Below are positions 38,131 to 49,138 of a DNA stretch of 64,000 nt, one piece after another. The translations under genes were made by a program, and so were the position numbers. Numbering within the stretch: the stretch's first letter is position 1; every line of letters starts with the position of its first letter. The stretch spans positions 689,501-753,500 of the forward strand of contig NZ_CP108581.1 of assembly GCF_036010665.1 (NCBI RefSeq), read 5' to 3'. Origin of the DNA: Microbispora sp. NBC_01189 (GTDB taxonomy: Bacteria; Actinomycetota; Actinomycetes; Streptosporangiales; Streptosporangiaceae). Below the pieces are notes generated by a model that saw only the letters and a list, made by a program, of their open reading frames with translations, did not search any database and had not been told where the DNA came from.

Positions 38131-38793
38131 TCAATCCGCGGTGTCCCCCAGGAGGCCCGCGTCGCGCACCTTCATCGCGACCTGCACGCGGTTCTCGGCG
38201 CCGAGCTTGGCGAAGATCCTGGTGATGTTCGCCTTCACGGTGGCGACGCTCATGTGGAGGCGCTCGGCGATCTCGGTGTTGGAGCGGCCCCGCGCGACCT
38301 CGGCCGCGACCTCCAGTTCCCGCTCGGTGAGCCTGCCGAGTTCCGTGCTCGCCTGCGGACGGGCCGGTTCCCGTCCGGCGGTGGCCGCGGCGATCACCTG
38401 CCTGGCGACGCTCGGGGACAGCACGGGCTCACCCTTCGCGACAGCGCGGACCGCCTCGACCATCCGGGGTGGCGGGGTGTCCTTCAGCAGGAAACCGTCC
38501 GCGCCGAGCCGCAGCGCCCGCAGCACCATCTCGTCGGCGTCGAACGTGGTGAGCACGAGGATCCGCGGCGGCTCCGGCCAGGCGCGCAGCATCTCGGTGG
38601 TGGTCAGCCCGTCCTGGCCGGGCATCCGGATGTCCAGCAGCACGAGGTCGGGGCGCAGGTCGCGGATCACCTCCATGGCCCGCCGCCCGTCCTCCGCCTC
38701 GCCGACGATGTCCAGGTCGGGTTCCCCGCCGAGGATGAGGTGCAGGCCGGTCCGCACCATCGGGTCGTCATCCACCAGCACCAGTCGGGTCAC
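38131..38793 (-). CDS. NarL/LuxR-family response regulator
   Basis: This 220-residue response regulator has a receiver domain with Asp pair DDD near residue 8, phosphoacceptor Asp in LVLLDIRMPG, Thr in VLTTFD and Lys in LLKDTPP, followed by a LuxR-type helix-turn-helix (LTERELEVAAEVARGRSNTEIAERLHMS...). It receives phosphate from the histidine kinase whose 3' end it overlaps by 26 bp. The pair is divergent from an ABC exporter, a common arrangement for envelope-stress or antibiotic-export control. GTG 38793 gives the canonical TRLVLVDDDPM start. Confidence 0.92.
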   Translation of the reverse strand: MTRLVLVDDDPMVRTGLHLILGGEPDLDIVGEAEDGRRAMEVIRDLRPDLVLLDIRMPGQDGLTTTEMLRAWPEPPRILVLTTFDADEMVLRALRLGADGFLLKDTPPPRMVEAVRAVAKGEPVLSPSVARQVIAAATAGREPARPQASTELGRLTERELEVAAEVARGRSNTEIAERLHMSVATVKANITRIFAKLGAENRVQVAMKVRDAGLLGDTAD

Positions 38794-39946
38794 GATCCGC
38801 AGTCTCCCATGGCAATCGGACATCGAGGATGAAACAGCCATCCCGAATCGTGTGGCTGAGGGTTCCGCCGGCCATCCGGGTCCGTTCCGCCAAACCCACC
38901 AGACCCAGCCTGCCGCCGGGCCCGGGGGACGAGCCGGGCCCTGCCGGGTTCGTCACCCGGATCCGCAGGCCCTCCCCCGGCCGGCCGCCGAGTTCCGCGG
39001 TGACCAGGCTGCCCGGCGCGTGCTTGCGCGCGTTGGTGAGGGCCTCCTGCACGATCCGGTACGCGTGCCGGCCCGTCGGCGCGGGAAGCCGGTCCCGGCC
39101 GTCGACGCTGTCGTCCACCTCCACCCGCTGACCGGCGGCGCGGACCTCGCCGAACAGCGCGTCCAGGTGATCCAGGCCCGGCTGCGGCGCCTCCAGCGCG
39201 CCGTCGTCGCGGAGCGTGCCCAGCACCGTGCGCAACTCGTTGAGCGACTGGTGCGCGTTCTCCTGGATGGCCAGCGCGGCCTCGCGCGTCTGCTCGGGAG
39301 TGAGGTCCGTCCGGTACGCCAGTCCCCCGGCCAGCATCGCCAGCAGGGAGATCCGGTGCGCGAGCACGTCGTGCATCTCCTGCGCGATCTTGACGCGCTC
39401 CGCCAGCCGCGCCCGCTCGATCCGCTGCCGCTGCTCGCGCTCGGCGGCCAGCGCCCGCTCCCGCAGCGAAAGCTCCAGGTCGCGGCGTCCGCGCAGGTAG
39501 AGACCGAAGATCGTGAGCGCGCCGAGGATCGTCACCCCCGACACCGTGGAGACGTACGTGGCCTGGGTGACCCCGTCCTGGACGGCGCCGGCCAGCAGGC
39601 ACAGCACCGACACGACCGCGACGGGGATCGTCCGGCTCCACCGGCGATGGGTCACCAGCGACACGTACGCGACCAGCGCGGGACCGGTCGCCGTGGCGGA
39701 GACGGCGGTCAGCAGGACGGTCGCCACCGCGATCTGCCACGGCCACCGGCGCCGCCACCCCATCAGGACCAGACCGAGGACGCCCAGCCCCACGTCGATC
39801 AGCGCCTGGGCGAGGCGGCTCCCGTCCTGCGCGACGAGCCAGGCCAGCACCACCCCGTGGAACAGCATGGGCACCGCGGCGCACAGGTAGCGCAGCGCGA
39901 CGCCCCGCCTGTCCAGGGGCGGCTGGTACTCCGGTCGGACACGCAC
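38768..39946 (-). CDS. sensor histidine kinase (HisKA_3/NarX type)
   Basis: This 392-residue membrane kinase has four to six hydrophobic segments in the first 150 residues, a coiled linker (RRDLELSLRERALAAEREQRQ) and the dimerisation box with phosphoacceptor His in EMHDVLAHRISLLAML. The ATP-binding domain has the N box EALTNARKHA and G box GLVGLAERTRMAGG. It phosphorylates the downstream response regulator, whose start lies inside its 3' end. GTG 39946 is chosen because longer N-termini overlap the divergent ABC gene's leader region. Confidence 0.9.
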   Translation of the reverse strand: MRVRPEYQPPLDRRGVALRYLCAAVPMLFHGVVLAWLVAQDGSRLAQALIDVGLGVLGLVLMGWRRRWPWQIAVATVLLTAVSATATGPALVAYVSLVTHRRWSRTIPVAVVSVLCLLAGAVQDGVTQATYVSTVSGVTILGALTIFGLYLRGRRDLELSLRERALAAEREQRQRIERARLAERVKIAQEMHDVLAHRISLLAMLAGGLAYRTDLTPEQTREAALAIQENAHQSLNELRTVLGTLRDDGALEAPQPGLDHLDALFGEVRAAGQRVEVDDSVDGRDRLPAPTGRHAYRIVQEALTNARKHAPGSLVTAELGGRPGEGLRIRVTNPAGPGSSPGPGGRLGLVGLAERTRMAGGTLSHTIRDGCFILDVRLPWETADRDPTGAGG

Positions 39947-40109
39947 AGCCCCACAGCCTAGAGACCGCGCTGACCTGCTCTTAGCGACCTGGGTCCACCT
40001 GTGGGCAGCCGAAGGTATCGATCGCCGAGGTGGAAGTGCCACCCAAAGTCCGGCGCCGGCGGCCTCCGGTCTGATGCGACGGCCTACCGGCCCGCGATGA
40101 ACTGGCACC

Positions 40110-40829
40110 GTGATCGAGTTCAGGCACGTCAGCAAGGACTACGGCACGGTGAAGGCGCTTGACGACGTGTCCTTCACCGTCGAGCCCGGGAGCGTCACCG
40201 GCTTCCTCGGCCCCAACGGCGCCGGGAAGTCGACGGCCCTGCGCATCCTGGTCGGGCTCGCCCGCCCCTCCTCGGGCACGGCGACCGTCTTGGGCCGCCC
40301 GTACGCCGAGATGGCCTGTCCGGGGCTGCGGGTCGGCACGCTGCTCGACGCCGGGGCCCGGCACCCGGGCCGCACCGGCCGGGAGGTGCTGACGCTCGGC
40401 GCGCTCACCCTCGGTCTGCCGCGCGCACGGGTCGGCGAGGTGCTCGGCCTGGTGGGGCTGACGGAGCAGGAGAGCAGGCGCAGGGTCGGCGGCTACTCAC
40501 TCGGGATGCGGCAGCGGCTCGGGATCGCGCACGCGCTCCTCGGCCGTCCGGAGGCGCTCGTCCTGGACGAGCCCGTCAACGGTCTCGATCCGCAGGGCAT
40601 CCACTGGATGCGCCGCCTGCTGCGCGACCTCGCCGGCGCCGGGTGCGCGGTGCTGCTCAGCTCACATCTGCTGCACGAGGTGGAGCAGGTGGCGGACCAC
40701 ATCGTCGTGATCGGCCGGGGCCGCGTGCTCGCCCGGGGCACGGCCGCCGAACTCGGCCGGGGCGGCGGCCTCGAACGGACCTTCCTCGAACTGACCGCGA
40801 CCATCGCCCGCACGGTGCCCCCCAAATGA
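40110..40829 (+). CDS. ABC transporter ATP-binding protein
   Basis: This 239-residue ATPase subunit has Walker A GPNGAGKST, signature YSLGMRQRL (replacing LSGGQ, typical of antibiotic-type exporters), Walker B ALVLDEPVNGLDP and the switch His in LLSSHLLHEVEQ. With the following membrane subunit it forms an export-type ABC transporter, probably for a peptide or envelope-active compound. Its promoter faces the two-component system. It starts at GTG. Its stop overlaps an alternative ATG of the permease gene. Confidence 0.93.
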   Translation: MIEFRHVSKDYGTVKALDDVSFTVEPGSVTGFLGPNGAGKSTALRILVGLARPSSGTATVLGRPYAEMACPGLRVGTLLDAGARHPGRTGREVLTLGALTLGLPRARVGEVLGLVGLTEQESRRRVGGYSLGMRQRLGIAHALLGRPEALVLDEPVNGLDPQGIHWMRRLLRDLAGAGCAVLLSSHLLHEVEQVADHIVVIGRGRVLARGTAAELGRGGGLERTFLELTATIARTVPPK

Positions 40830-40858
40830 CCCACGGCCCGGTTACGGAGGACCGCAGG

Positions 40859-41659
40859 ATGACCACCCGCACACACCGCCCCGAAGGCCCGCGCGACGCG
40901 GTCGCGGAGGACGGCACGACGACCGAGGACACGCCCATCCCCTTTCACAGGCTGCTGCGGGTCGAGACCCGCAAGCTCGCCGACACCCGCAGCGGGAAGA
41001 TCATCGCGGTGCTCCTGGTCGCGCTGGTGATCGCGTCCGTCGCCGCACGCGCCACCGTGGCCGGCCCGGAACCGCAGAGGCTGATCTTCACTGCCGGGAT
41101 CGCCCTCGGCACCCTGCTCCCGGTGCTCGGCATCCTCACGATGACCGGCGAGTGGACGCACCGCACCGCGTTGACCACCTTCGTGCTCGAACCACGGCGT
41201 CATCGCGTCCTCGCGGCCAAGTGCGTTCCGCCTCTGGTCGCGACGGTGGCGCTCTCGCTGCTGGCCATGCTGATCGCAATGCCAGTGACGGCCGTCGCGG
41301 CGGGCGTCCGGAACGTGCCCGCCGCCTGGGAGGTCGATCCCGCCGCGCTGCTCGGCTGGACCGGGGCGAACGTCCTGGTCACCGCGATGGGCCTCGCCCT
41401 CGGCGCCCTGCTCCTGAACGCGCCGGCCGCGATCGTGATCTGTCTGTCGGCTCCGATGCTGTGGAGCGCGGCCGCCCGGCTCGGCCCGGTCGGCGCGGCC
41501 CTCGCCGGATGGCTCGACCTCGGCACCACGTCCGCGCCTCTCATGACCGGCGACCTGACCTGGAGCGACGGCGCCCGGCTCGCGGCGTCGGCCGCATTGT
41601 GGATCGTCGTCCCGATGACCGCCGGCCTGATCCGCCTGCTCCGCAAGGAAGTGACGTGA
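40859..41659 (+). CDS. ABC transporter permease (ABC-2 type)
   Basis: This 266-residue membrane subunit has about six helices (IIAVLLVALVIASVAA, LIFTAGIALGTLLPVLGIL, ATVALSLLAMLIAMPVTAVA, LVTAMGLALGALLLNAPAAI and a C-terminal pair). The N-terminal FHRLLRVETRKLADTRSG is the usual cytoplasmic block of ABC-2 permeases. It partners the upstream ATPase. ATG 40859 is preferred because GGAGG sits 8 bp upstream; an ATG at 40826 overlaps the ATPase stop and would couple the two genes. Its 3' end is convergent with the AAA ATPase gene. Confidence 0.88.
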   Translation: MTTRTHRPEGPRDAVAEDGTTTEDTPIPFHRLLRVETRKLADTRSGKIIAVLLVALVIASVAARATVAGPEPQRLIFTAGIALGTLLPVLGILTMTGEWTHRTALTTFVLEPRRHRVLAAKCVPPLVATVALSLLAMLIAMPVTAVAAGVRNVPAAWEVDPAALLGWTGANVLVTAMGLALGALLLNAPAAIVICLSAPMLWSAAARLGPVGAALAGWLDLGTTSAPLMTGDLTWSDGARLAASAALWIVVPMTAGLIRLLRKEVT

Positions 41660-41748
41660 CCGGCGGCCTTCTCACGGGTGGTCCAGTCTGGCCCGGCCGG
41701 CGCCCGTGGCCGGAGGCGCGGGCGGCATGGGCGTGGGTGCCGCCGTCG

Positions 41749-43242
<1,494 letters not shown>

Positions 43243-43436
43243 GCCGTCCACAGTGACAGGCTTCGCGGCATTTCACCGGTGATTATCGATGACGGAACTA
43301 CTGCGGCGATGCCTTGATCCCAAAGGGGGAAACTGGGGACACTTCCTCCGTACGTCGCATCACACCGCATTCGCCCCTTCATGGCTGTCCGGCCGGCCAC
43401 CCGGCGACCCGCGTGACAGGAAGGACCATTGCCGCG

Positions 43437-44999
43437 ATGAGTCATCCAGCTCAGCGCCTGGGCGTCGTCGCCGAATCGGCGCCGGGTGAGACCCGGGTGG
43501 CGGCCACCCCGGCCACCATCCCGCAACTGCTCTCACTCGGCTACGAAGTGATCGTCGAATCGGGCGCCGGCGAGAGGTCGGGCTTCACCGACGACGCGTA
43601 CGTCCGGGCGGGCGCGCGGATCGGCGGCCGGGAGGAGACGTGGGGCGCCGGCGTTGTGCTGAAGGTGAACGCCCCGGCGGAGGAGGAGATCGCGGCGCTG
43701 CCCGACGGCGCGACGCTCGTCTCCCTGATCGGCCCGGCGGCGAACCCGGGCCTGCTGGACTCGCTCGCGCGGCGGCCGGTGACCGTGCTGGCGATGGACG
43801 CCGTGCCGCGCATCTCCCGCGCGCAGTCGCTCGACGTGCTGAGCTCGATGGCGAACATCGCCGGATATCGCGCGGTGATCGAGGCGGCGCACGCGTTCGG
43901 GCGGTTCTTCACCGGCCAGGTGACCGCGGCCGGGAAGATCCCGCCGGCGAAGGTCCTCGTGGCGGGGGCGGGCGTGGCAGGGCTGGCAGCGACGGCCACG
44001 GCGGTCAGCCTGGGAGCGATCGTGCGGGCCACCGACCCCCGGCCCGAGGTGGCCGAACAGGTGCGGTCGCTCGGCGCGGAGTTCCTCGACGTCGGGGTCG
44101 CCCAGCGGTCGGGCGCGGACGGGTACGCCAGGGAGACCTCGCAGGACTACGACCTGCGTGCCGCCGAGATGTACGCCGAGCAGGCCGCGGACGTGGACAT
44201 CGTCGTCACCACGGCGCTCATCCCCGGGCGTCCGGCCCCCACGCTGCTCACGGCCGAGCACGTGGCGCTGATGCGCCCGGGCAGCGTCATCGTGGACATG
44301 GCCGCCGCGCAGGGCGGGAACGTCGCCGGCACCCGGGCCGGGGAGGTGGTCGTCACCGGCAACGGCGTGACGATCATCGGATACACCGACCTCGCCGGGC
44401 GGCTCCCCGCGCAGTCCTCGCAGCTGTACGGCACCAACCTCGTCAACCTGATGAAGCTGCTCACGCCGGACCCGGACGGCCACCTGAGACTGGACTTCGA
44501 CGACCCCGTGCAGCGGGCGATGACCGTCGTCCGCGACGGCGAGAAGACCTGGCCGCCCCCGCCGATCGCGGTCAGCGCGGCCCCCGCCGCCCCCGCCGCA
44601 CCCGCCGCGGCCCCGGCGGCGCCTCCGGCGCCCGCGGTGACGCCGTCCCCCCCGCCGGGCCGGCGACGGCACCTGCTCGTCGCCGCCGTCGCCGTCGCGC
44701 TGTTCCTGCTGACCGCCCTCTCTCCGAACGCGCTGATCGAGCACCTCACCGTCTTCGTCCTGTCGATCGTGATCGGCTACTACGTCATCGGGAACGTCCA
44801 CCACGCGCTGCACACGCCGCTGATGTCGATCACCAACGCCGTCTCCGGGATCATCGTCGTCGGCGCCCTGCTGCAGATCGGACAGGGGGGCGGGGTGGTC
44901 ACCGCCCTGGCGTTCGTCGCGATCCTGCTGGCGAGCATCAACATCTTCGGCGGCTTCGCCGTGACCCGGCGCATGCTCGGCATGTTCACGAGGAGCTGA
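43437..44999 (+). CDS. pntA: NAD(P) transhydrogenase subunit alpha
   Basis: This 520-residue protein includes the NAD(H)-binding domain I ([36 protein letters not shown], the [11 protein letters not shown] block) and, after a Pro/Ala linker (about 380-420), the membrane part usually called PntAB: three or four helices with [19 protein letters not shown] and [16 protein letters not shown]. With PntB it uses the proton gradient to reduce NADP+ from NADH, supplying NADPH for biosynthesis and redox defence. It is the first gene of a two-gene operon; pntB follows after 2 bp. ATG 43437 fits the family start; earlier residues are unlike homologues. Confidence 0.93.
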   Translation: MSHPAQRLGVVAESAPGETRVAATPATIPQLLSLGYEVIVESGAGERSGFTDDAYVRAGARIGGREETWGAGVVLKVNAPAEEEIAALPDGATLVSLIGPAANPGLLDSLARRPVTVLAMDAVPRISRAQSLDVLSSMANIAGYRAVIEAAHAFGRFFTGQVTAAGKIPPAKVLVAGAGVAGLAATATAVSLGAIVRATDPRPEVAEQVRSLGAEFLDVGVAQRSGADGYARETSQDYDLRAAEMYAEQAADVDIVVTTALIPGRPAPTLLTAEHVALMRPGSVIVDMAAAQGGNVAGTRAGEVVVTGNGVTIIGYTDLAGRLPAQSSQLYGTNLVNLMKLLTPDPDGHLRLDFDDPVQRAMTVVRDGEKTWPPPPIAVSAAPAAPAAPAAAPAAPPAPAVTPSPPPGRRRHLLVAAVAVALFLLTALSPNALIEHLTVFVLSIVIGYYVIGNVHHALHTPLMSITNAVSGIIVVGALLQIGQGGGVVTALAFVAILLASINIFGGFAVTRRMLGMFTRS

Positions 45000-45001
45000 C
45001 C

Positions 45002-46408
45002 ATGACCCTCACCACCGCCGCGCAGGCCGCCTACATCGTCGCGGCCCTGCTGTTCATCCTCAGCCTCGCCGGCCTGTCCAGGCACGAGACCGCGCGCTCC
45101 GGTGTCGTGTCCGGCGTCGCCGGCATGGTCGTCGCCCTCGCCGCGACGGTCGCCCTCGCCGCGGACGGCGGTCACACCCTCGCGGTCGCCCTGCTCGTGG
45201 CCGCGATGGCGATCGGCGCCGCCGTCGGGCTCTGGCGGGCCCGGGTCGTCGAGATGACCGCCATGCCGGAACTGATCGCCATCCTGCACAGCTTCGTCGG
45301 CCTCGCCGCCGTCCTGGTGGGGTGGAACGGCTTCCTCCAGGTCGAGGAGGGCGGCGCGGCGCGGCCGGAGGCCGCCGGCTCGCTCCTGGGCATCCATCAC
45401 GCCGAGGTGTCCGTCGGGGTGTTCATCGGGGCGCTGACCTTCACCGGGTCGGTCGTCGCGTTCCTCAAGCTGTCGGCCCGGATCGACGCCAGGCCGATGA
45501 CGCTGCCCGGCAAGAACCACCTGAACCTGGGCGCGCTCGCCGCGTTCGCGGTCCTGACCGTTTTCTTCGTGGCCTCCCCCAGCCTCGGGCTGCTCGTCGC
45601 GCTGACCGTGGTGGCGCTGTCGCTCGGCTGGCACCTCGTCGCCTCCATCGGCGGCGGCGACATGCCCGTCGTGGTCTCGATGCTCAACAGCTACTCCGGC
45701 TGGGCGGCCGCGGCGTCCGGCTTCCTACTCGACAACAACCTGCTGATCGTCACCGGCGCGCTGGTGGGCTCGTCCGGCGCCTACCTGTCGTACATCATGT
45801 GCCAGGCGATGAACCGCTCGTTCCTGTCGGTGATCGCCGGGGGCTTCGGCGTCGAGGCGGGGCACGCCGCCGAGGCCGACTACGGGGAGCACCAGGAGAT
45901 CACGGCCGGCGACACCGCCGAACTGCTCAAGGACGCCAAGTCGGTGGTCATCGCTCCCGGGTACGGCATGGCGGTCGCCCAGGCGCAGTATCCCGTGGCC
46001 GAGCTCACCCGGAGGCTCCGCGACCGCGGGGTGGAGGTCCGCTTCGGCATCCATCCCGTCGCCGGCCGCCTGCCGGGCCACATGAACGTCCTGCTCGCCG
46101 AGGCCAAGGTGCCGTACGACGTGGTGCTGGAGATGGACGAGATCAACGACGACTTCGCCGGGACGTCCGTCGTCCTGGTCATCGGCGCCAACGACACCGT
46201 CAACCCGGCGGCCGTCGACGACCCCGGTAGCCCCATCGCCGGCATGCCCGTCCTGCGTGTGTGGGAGGCCGACCGGGTCGTCGTCTTCAAACGGTCGATG
46301 GCCACCGGCTACGCGGGCGTGCAGAACCCCCTGTTCTTCCGCGACAACACCCGGATGCTCTTCGGCGACGCCCGGAAGCGCGTCGAGGAGATCGTCGCCG
46401 CGCTCTGA
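45002..46408 (+). CDS. pntB: NAD(P) transhydrogenase subunit beta
   Basis: This 468-residue partner subunit has about nine N-terminal membrane helices (domain II, with the proton-path His/Asn region [15 protein letters not shown]) and a C-terminal soluble NADP(H)-binding domain [43 protein letters not shown] and [12 protein letters not shown], then the [18 protein letters not shown] end. All the expected conserved blocks are present. Translation is probably coupled to pntA. Confidence 0.95.
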   Translation: MTLTTAAQAAYIVAALLFILSLAGLSRHETARSGVVSGVAGMVVALAATVALAADGGHTLAVALLVAAMAIGAAVGLWRARVVEMTAMPELIAILHSFVGLAAVLVGWNGFLQVEEGGAARPEAAGSLLGIHHAEVSVGVFIGALTFTGSVVAFLKLSARIDARPMTLPGKNHLNLGALAAFAVLTVFFVASPSLGLLVALTVVALSLGWHLVASIGGGDMPVVVSMLNSYSGWAAAASGFLLDNNLLIVTGALVGSSGAYLSYIMCQAMNRSFLSVIAGGFGVEAGHAAEADYGEHQEITAGDTAELLKDAKSVVIAPGYGMAVAQAQYPVAELTRRLRDRGVEVRFGIHPVAGRLPGHMNVLLAEAKVPYDVVLEMDEINDDFAGTSVVLVIGANDTVNPAAVDDPGSPIAGMPVLRVWEADRVVVFKRSMATGYAGVQNPLFFRDNTRMLFGDARKRVEEIVAAL

Positions 46409-46462
46409 CCGCCGGATCGCCCCAGCCGGCCATCCCGCTGACCGCCGGGTCGCGCCGGCCGG

Positions 46463-47074
46463 TCAGCCCAGCCGGCGTAGGAGGTGACCTCGGGCGGCCT
46501 CGTCCCCGGGGCCGCCGCGCTCCGCGAGCCGTTCGGCGACGTACCGGCGGTGGGCCTCGTCCACGTTCCCGCCGTACTTGAACTTGCCGTCGATCTTCTG
46601 GATCGAGAGCCGCAGGCCGCGGATCCCGGGCAGGGACCTGCGGTGCTCCGCGGGATCGGCGAGCCCGTGGTCGAGCCGGGCGAGCTGGGCGCGGAGGATC
46701 TCCGCCTTGCCCTCGGCGTCGTCGACGATCTCCGCGTGGCAGACCAGCTGCACGGCGGCGTAGTAGGTGGTCGGGATGCCGAGCCGGGGGTCCTCACCGG
46801 TGCCCGGCAGCGCCTTCCACGCACCCCTGACGTACGCCCAGTCTCCGGCCAGGGACAGCAGGACCGCAGGGTTCTCCGCGATCGCGGCCCAGACGGGGTT
46901 GGGCCGGGCCAGATGCAGCAGGACCGTCGAGGCGTCGGCGAGGAGAAACTGGGTCGGCACGACGACCGGAACGTCGCGGCCGCGTCCCGACGCGACGAGG
47001 TGGCCGAACTCACTCGCCCGGACGAAGGCCAGCGCCTCCTCCTCCGACGCGGCGTCCCACGGGTGGATCAGCAT
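46463..47074 (-). CDS. FMN-binding, PaiB-like negative regulator
   Basis: This 203-residue protein has the PaiB/FMN-binding split-barrel fold: MLIHPWDAASEEEALAFV, VPTQFLLADASTVLLHLARPNP, the WAYVRGAWKALP strand and PTTYYAAVQLVCHAEIVDD. The Bacillus protein is linked to protease and sporulation control; in actinobacteria the role is unknown, and an FMN- or F420-dependent reductase is also possible. It is convergent with pntB with 54 bp between. Confidence 0.88.
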   Translation of the reverse strand: MLIHPWDAASEEEALAFVRASEFGHLVASGRGRDVPVVVPTQFLLADASTVLLHLARPNPVWAAIAENPAVLLSLAGDWAYVRGAWKALPGTGEDPRLGIPTTYYAAVQLVCHAEIVDDAEGKAEILRAQLARLDHGLADPAEHRRSLPGIRGLRLSIQKIDGKFKYGGNVDEAHRRYVAERLAERGGPGDEAARGHLLRRLG

Positions 47075-47109
47075 CCCCCCACTTTAGGCCGAGCCCGCCC
47101 GGGCGGTGG

Positions 47110-48357
47110 TCAGCCGGTCCAGGAGCTGTTCATGAAGGAGATGACCATCGGCACCGTGAGCGGCCCTATCACCGTGGCGTAGAGGATGATCACCCATCGG
47201 CGCCGGGCGGCCGTGCGGCCGACGAGCACCCACAGCGGCCACCACAGCAGCGCTCCCCGGGGCATCGACATGTAGAACGTCGACGTGGTCAGCACCGCCA
47301 CCTGGAGCCCGACGTAGACGAACTCGGCCCAGCGGCGGGTGACCAGGAGCCAGACGAGCAGGAGAAGCCCCACGATCGCCACCGCGAGCTCCAGGCGGAA
47401 CATCGGCCCGAACGTGGCGTCTCCGGTCATGTCCCAGGTCGAGCGGAACGACTCCCAGGGCCAGACCATCCGACGGCCCCAGCCGGCCTCCTGGGCGTGG
47501 TTCCAGGCCAGCCAGTCACCCGTACGGGAGCGCTGGTAGGCGGAGTAGGCGACGATCGGCGCGAACGGCAGCAGCAGCCAGGGCGCGTCCCGCCAGCCGG
47601 TCCAGCCGTCCCTGCGGATCCTGCTGACGACGAACTCCGTCACCAGCGCCGCGGCCAGGAACAGGCCGGTCACCCGTACGCAGGACGCTCCGGCGGCCAG
47701 TGCGCAGGCCACCGGCCACCGGCGGCGCCGTACGGCCAGCCAGGCGGGCAGCGCGAAGGCGAGGAAGAGCGCCTCGGAGTAACCGGCGAACAGGAAGACG
47801 GCGGGCGGGCACAGCAACAGGGCCAGCACCGCCCAGCGCCCGGCGCCGACGGGCCTTTCCAGGTCGGCGAGCTTGGCCAGCGCCACCATCGCCACCGCGC
47901 CGGCCACGAACGAGATGATCAGTCCGGCCAGGGTCCAGTCCTGGACCACCAGGTGGACCAGGCGAAGCGCCAGCGGCAGGCCGGGGAAGAAGGCGGGCAG
48001 CCCGGGGTCGGGGTCCTGGCTCGGGTCGCCGCCGTAGCCGAACTCCGCGATCTCCCGGAACAGGTCGACGTCCCAGTAGTGCCACCGCTCCAGCAGCGGG
48101 GCCCGGTTGGTGCCGGAGACGGCCAGGATGCCGTAGACCGCCATGAGGATGATCCCGGCCCTGGTCCCGACCCACAGCAGCAGCGCGTCGCGGACCGTGG
48201 CGTTCCGCTCCGCCGCCTCGGCGGAGGCGCCCTCCGGCGGAGGACTCTCGTCGCCGCGCCCGGGCTCCTCCGCGTCCGGCCCGCGCTCCTCCGGGTCCGT
48301 CCCGGCCCGCTCCCCGTGCTCCGGGTCGCGGCCGGTCTCCTGGACAGAAGCCGTCAC
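47110..48357 (-). CDS. PIG-V type mannosyltransferase, integral membrane
   Basis: This 415-residue GT-C glycosyltransferase has eight or more helices and the PIG-V pattern: the first loop with RWHYWDVDLFREIAEFGY, the LPAFFPGLPLALRLVH block and LFLAFALPAWLA. It probably transfers mannose from polyprenyl-phospho-mannose to a lipid or glycan on the outer face of the membrane. The N-terminal 40 residues are acidic and cytoplasmic. GTG 48357 is set by a strong GGAGGGG six bases upstream. It lies 781 bp from the TPR glycosyltransferase, a second GT-C protein. Confidence 0.87.
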   Translation of the reverse strand: MTASVQETGRDPEHGERAGTDPEERGPDAEEPGRGDESPPPEGASAEAAERNATVRDALLLWVGTRAGIILMAVYGILAVSGTNRAPLLERWHYWDVDLFREIAEFGYGGDPSQDPDPGLPAFFPGLPLALRLVHLVVQDWTLAGLIISFVAGAVAMVALAKLADLERPVGAGRWAVLALLLCPPAVFLFAGYSEALFLAFALPAWLAVRRRRWPVACALAAGASCVRVTGLFLAAALVTEFVVSRIRRDGWTGWRDAPWLLLPFAPIVAYSAYQRSRTGDWLAWNHAQEAGWGRRMVWPWESFRSTWDMTGDATFGPMFRLELAVAIVGLLLLVWLLVTRRWAEFVYVGLQVAVLTTSTFYMSMPRGALLWWPLWVLVGRTAARRRWVIILYATVIGPLTVPMVISFMNSSWTG

Positions 48358-49138
48358 GTGCCGCCCCTCCACTCGCACCTGCCGGCACCGCCGTGCGTGC
48401 GCGGTGGCCGTACGTCCTTCCGCCTCCGGCGGAGTCCGCCGCCGGACCGGTCGTGCTCCGCGCGGCCGCGGGCGCGCCGGGGGTCCTGCCGCACCGGGGG
48501 CCGTACGGGCGAGCGCGGACGCGCCCATGATCGGAGATGATGTCAAGGTCCGCAGGCCGCGCGCCAGTCCGAATCCGCACGAAAGCCACTCCCCGCGCCT
48601 TCCATGTCCGGTGGCCACCGCTGACGTCGGGGTTCGCTCCCTCGCCGTACGGGCCGGCCGGTGCCCGGCCTGAAAATTCCATCGCCGGAGATCGCGGGCC
48701 GGTTCGGCGCCCGCGGCCGGACCGGCCGGATGAACACTCCGCCGCGCCGGGGACCACCGGGGTCGCGCCAGACGGCGGCGCAGGTGAAATTTTCATCGGA
48801 ACCGCTCAGGCGGGGCCGCGCCGGATCCCTGGTCAGGAACAGAAGCGCCCCGGTCCTCGCCTGCGGGCGGTCCGCGCGGAGAAGGGCCGGGTCCTTGACA
48901 CGTCTCACGGCGTCGTATTTGCTCCGCTGCACATCGCGTATGACAGGCGCGTGCGCCGCGGCCGGTTTCCCATCCGCGTAGGCCCCATGTGCAATGACAC
49001 AGGAAGTTGCGTGATGTCGAGAAAACCGCGCACCAGGGGCGGAGTCCGGTCGGCCTCCATCGCCCTGCCCTCACCCGACAGGGCAGCGGGCCCGCCGTCC
49101 GGACGGGCCCGGTGCCCATCCGCCGCTGGAGAGGTGCG
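48358..49138. other. 781-bp gene-free region between two divergent GT-C genes
   Basis: No frame here has coherent codon use or a recognisable protein. A TTGACA word at 48895-48900 (+) lacks a good -10 partner. Two AT-rich 8-mers, TGAAAATT (48671-48678) and AATTTTCA (48789-48796), form an inverted pair about 110 bp apart in otherwise GC-rich DNA and may mark regulatory sites. Confidence 0.5.

Noticed and set aside
40826-40858. The earlier ATG for the ABC permease, overlapping the ATPase stop.
   Set aside because: It is possible and would couple translation, but the ATG at 40859 has the clearer ribosome site, so the shorter form is preferred.
48543-48932. A 129-codon minus-strand frame between the two glycosyltransferase genes.
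   Set aside because: Arg/Pro/Gly-rich composition, no ribosome site and no recognisable domain; third-position bias is not convincing.
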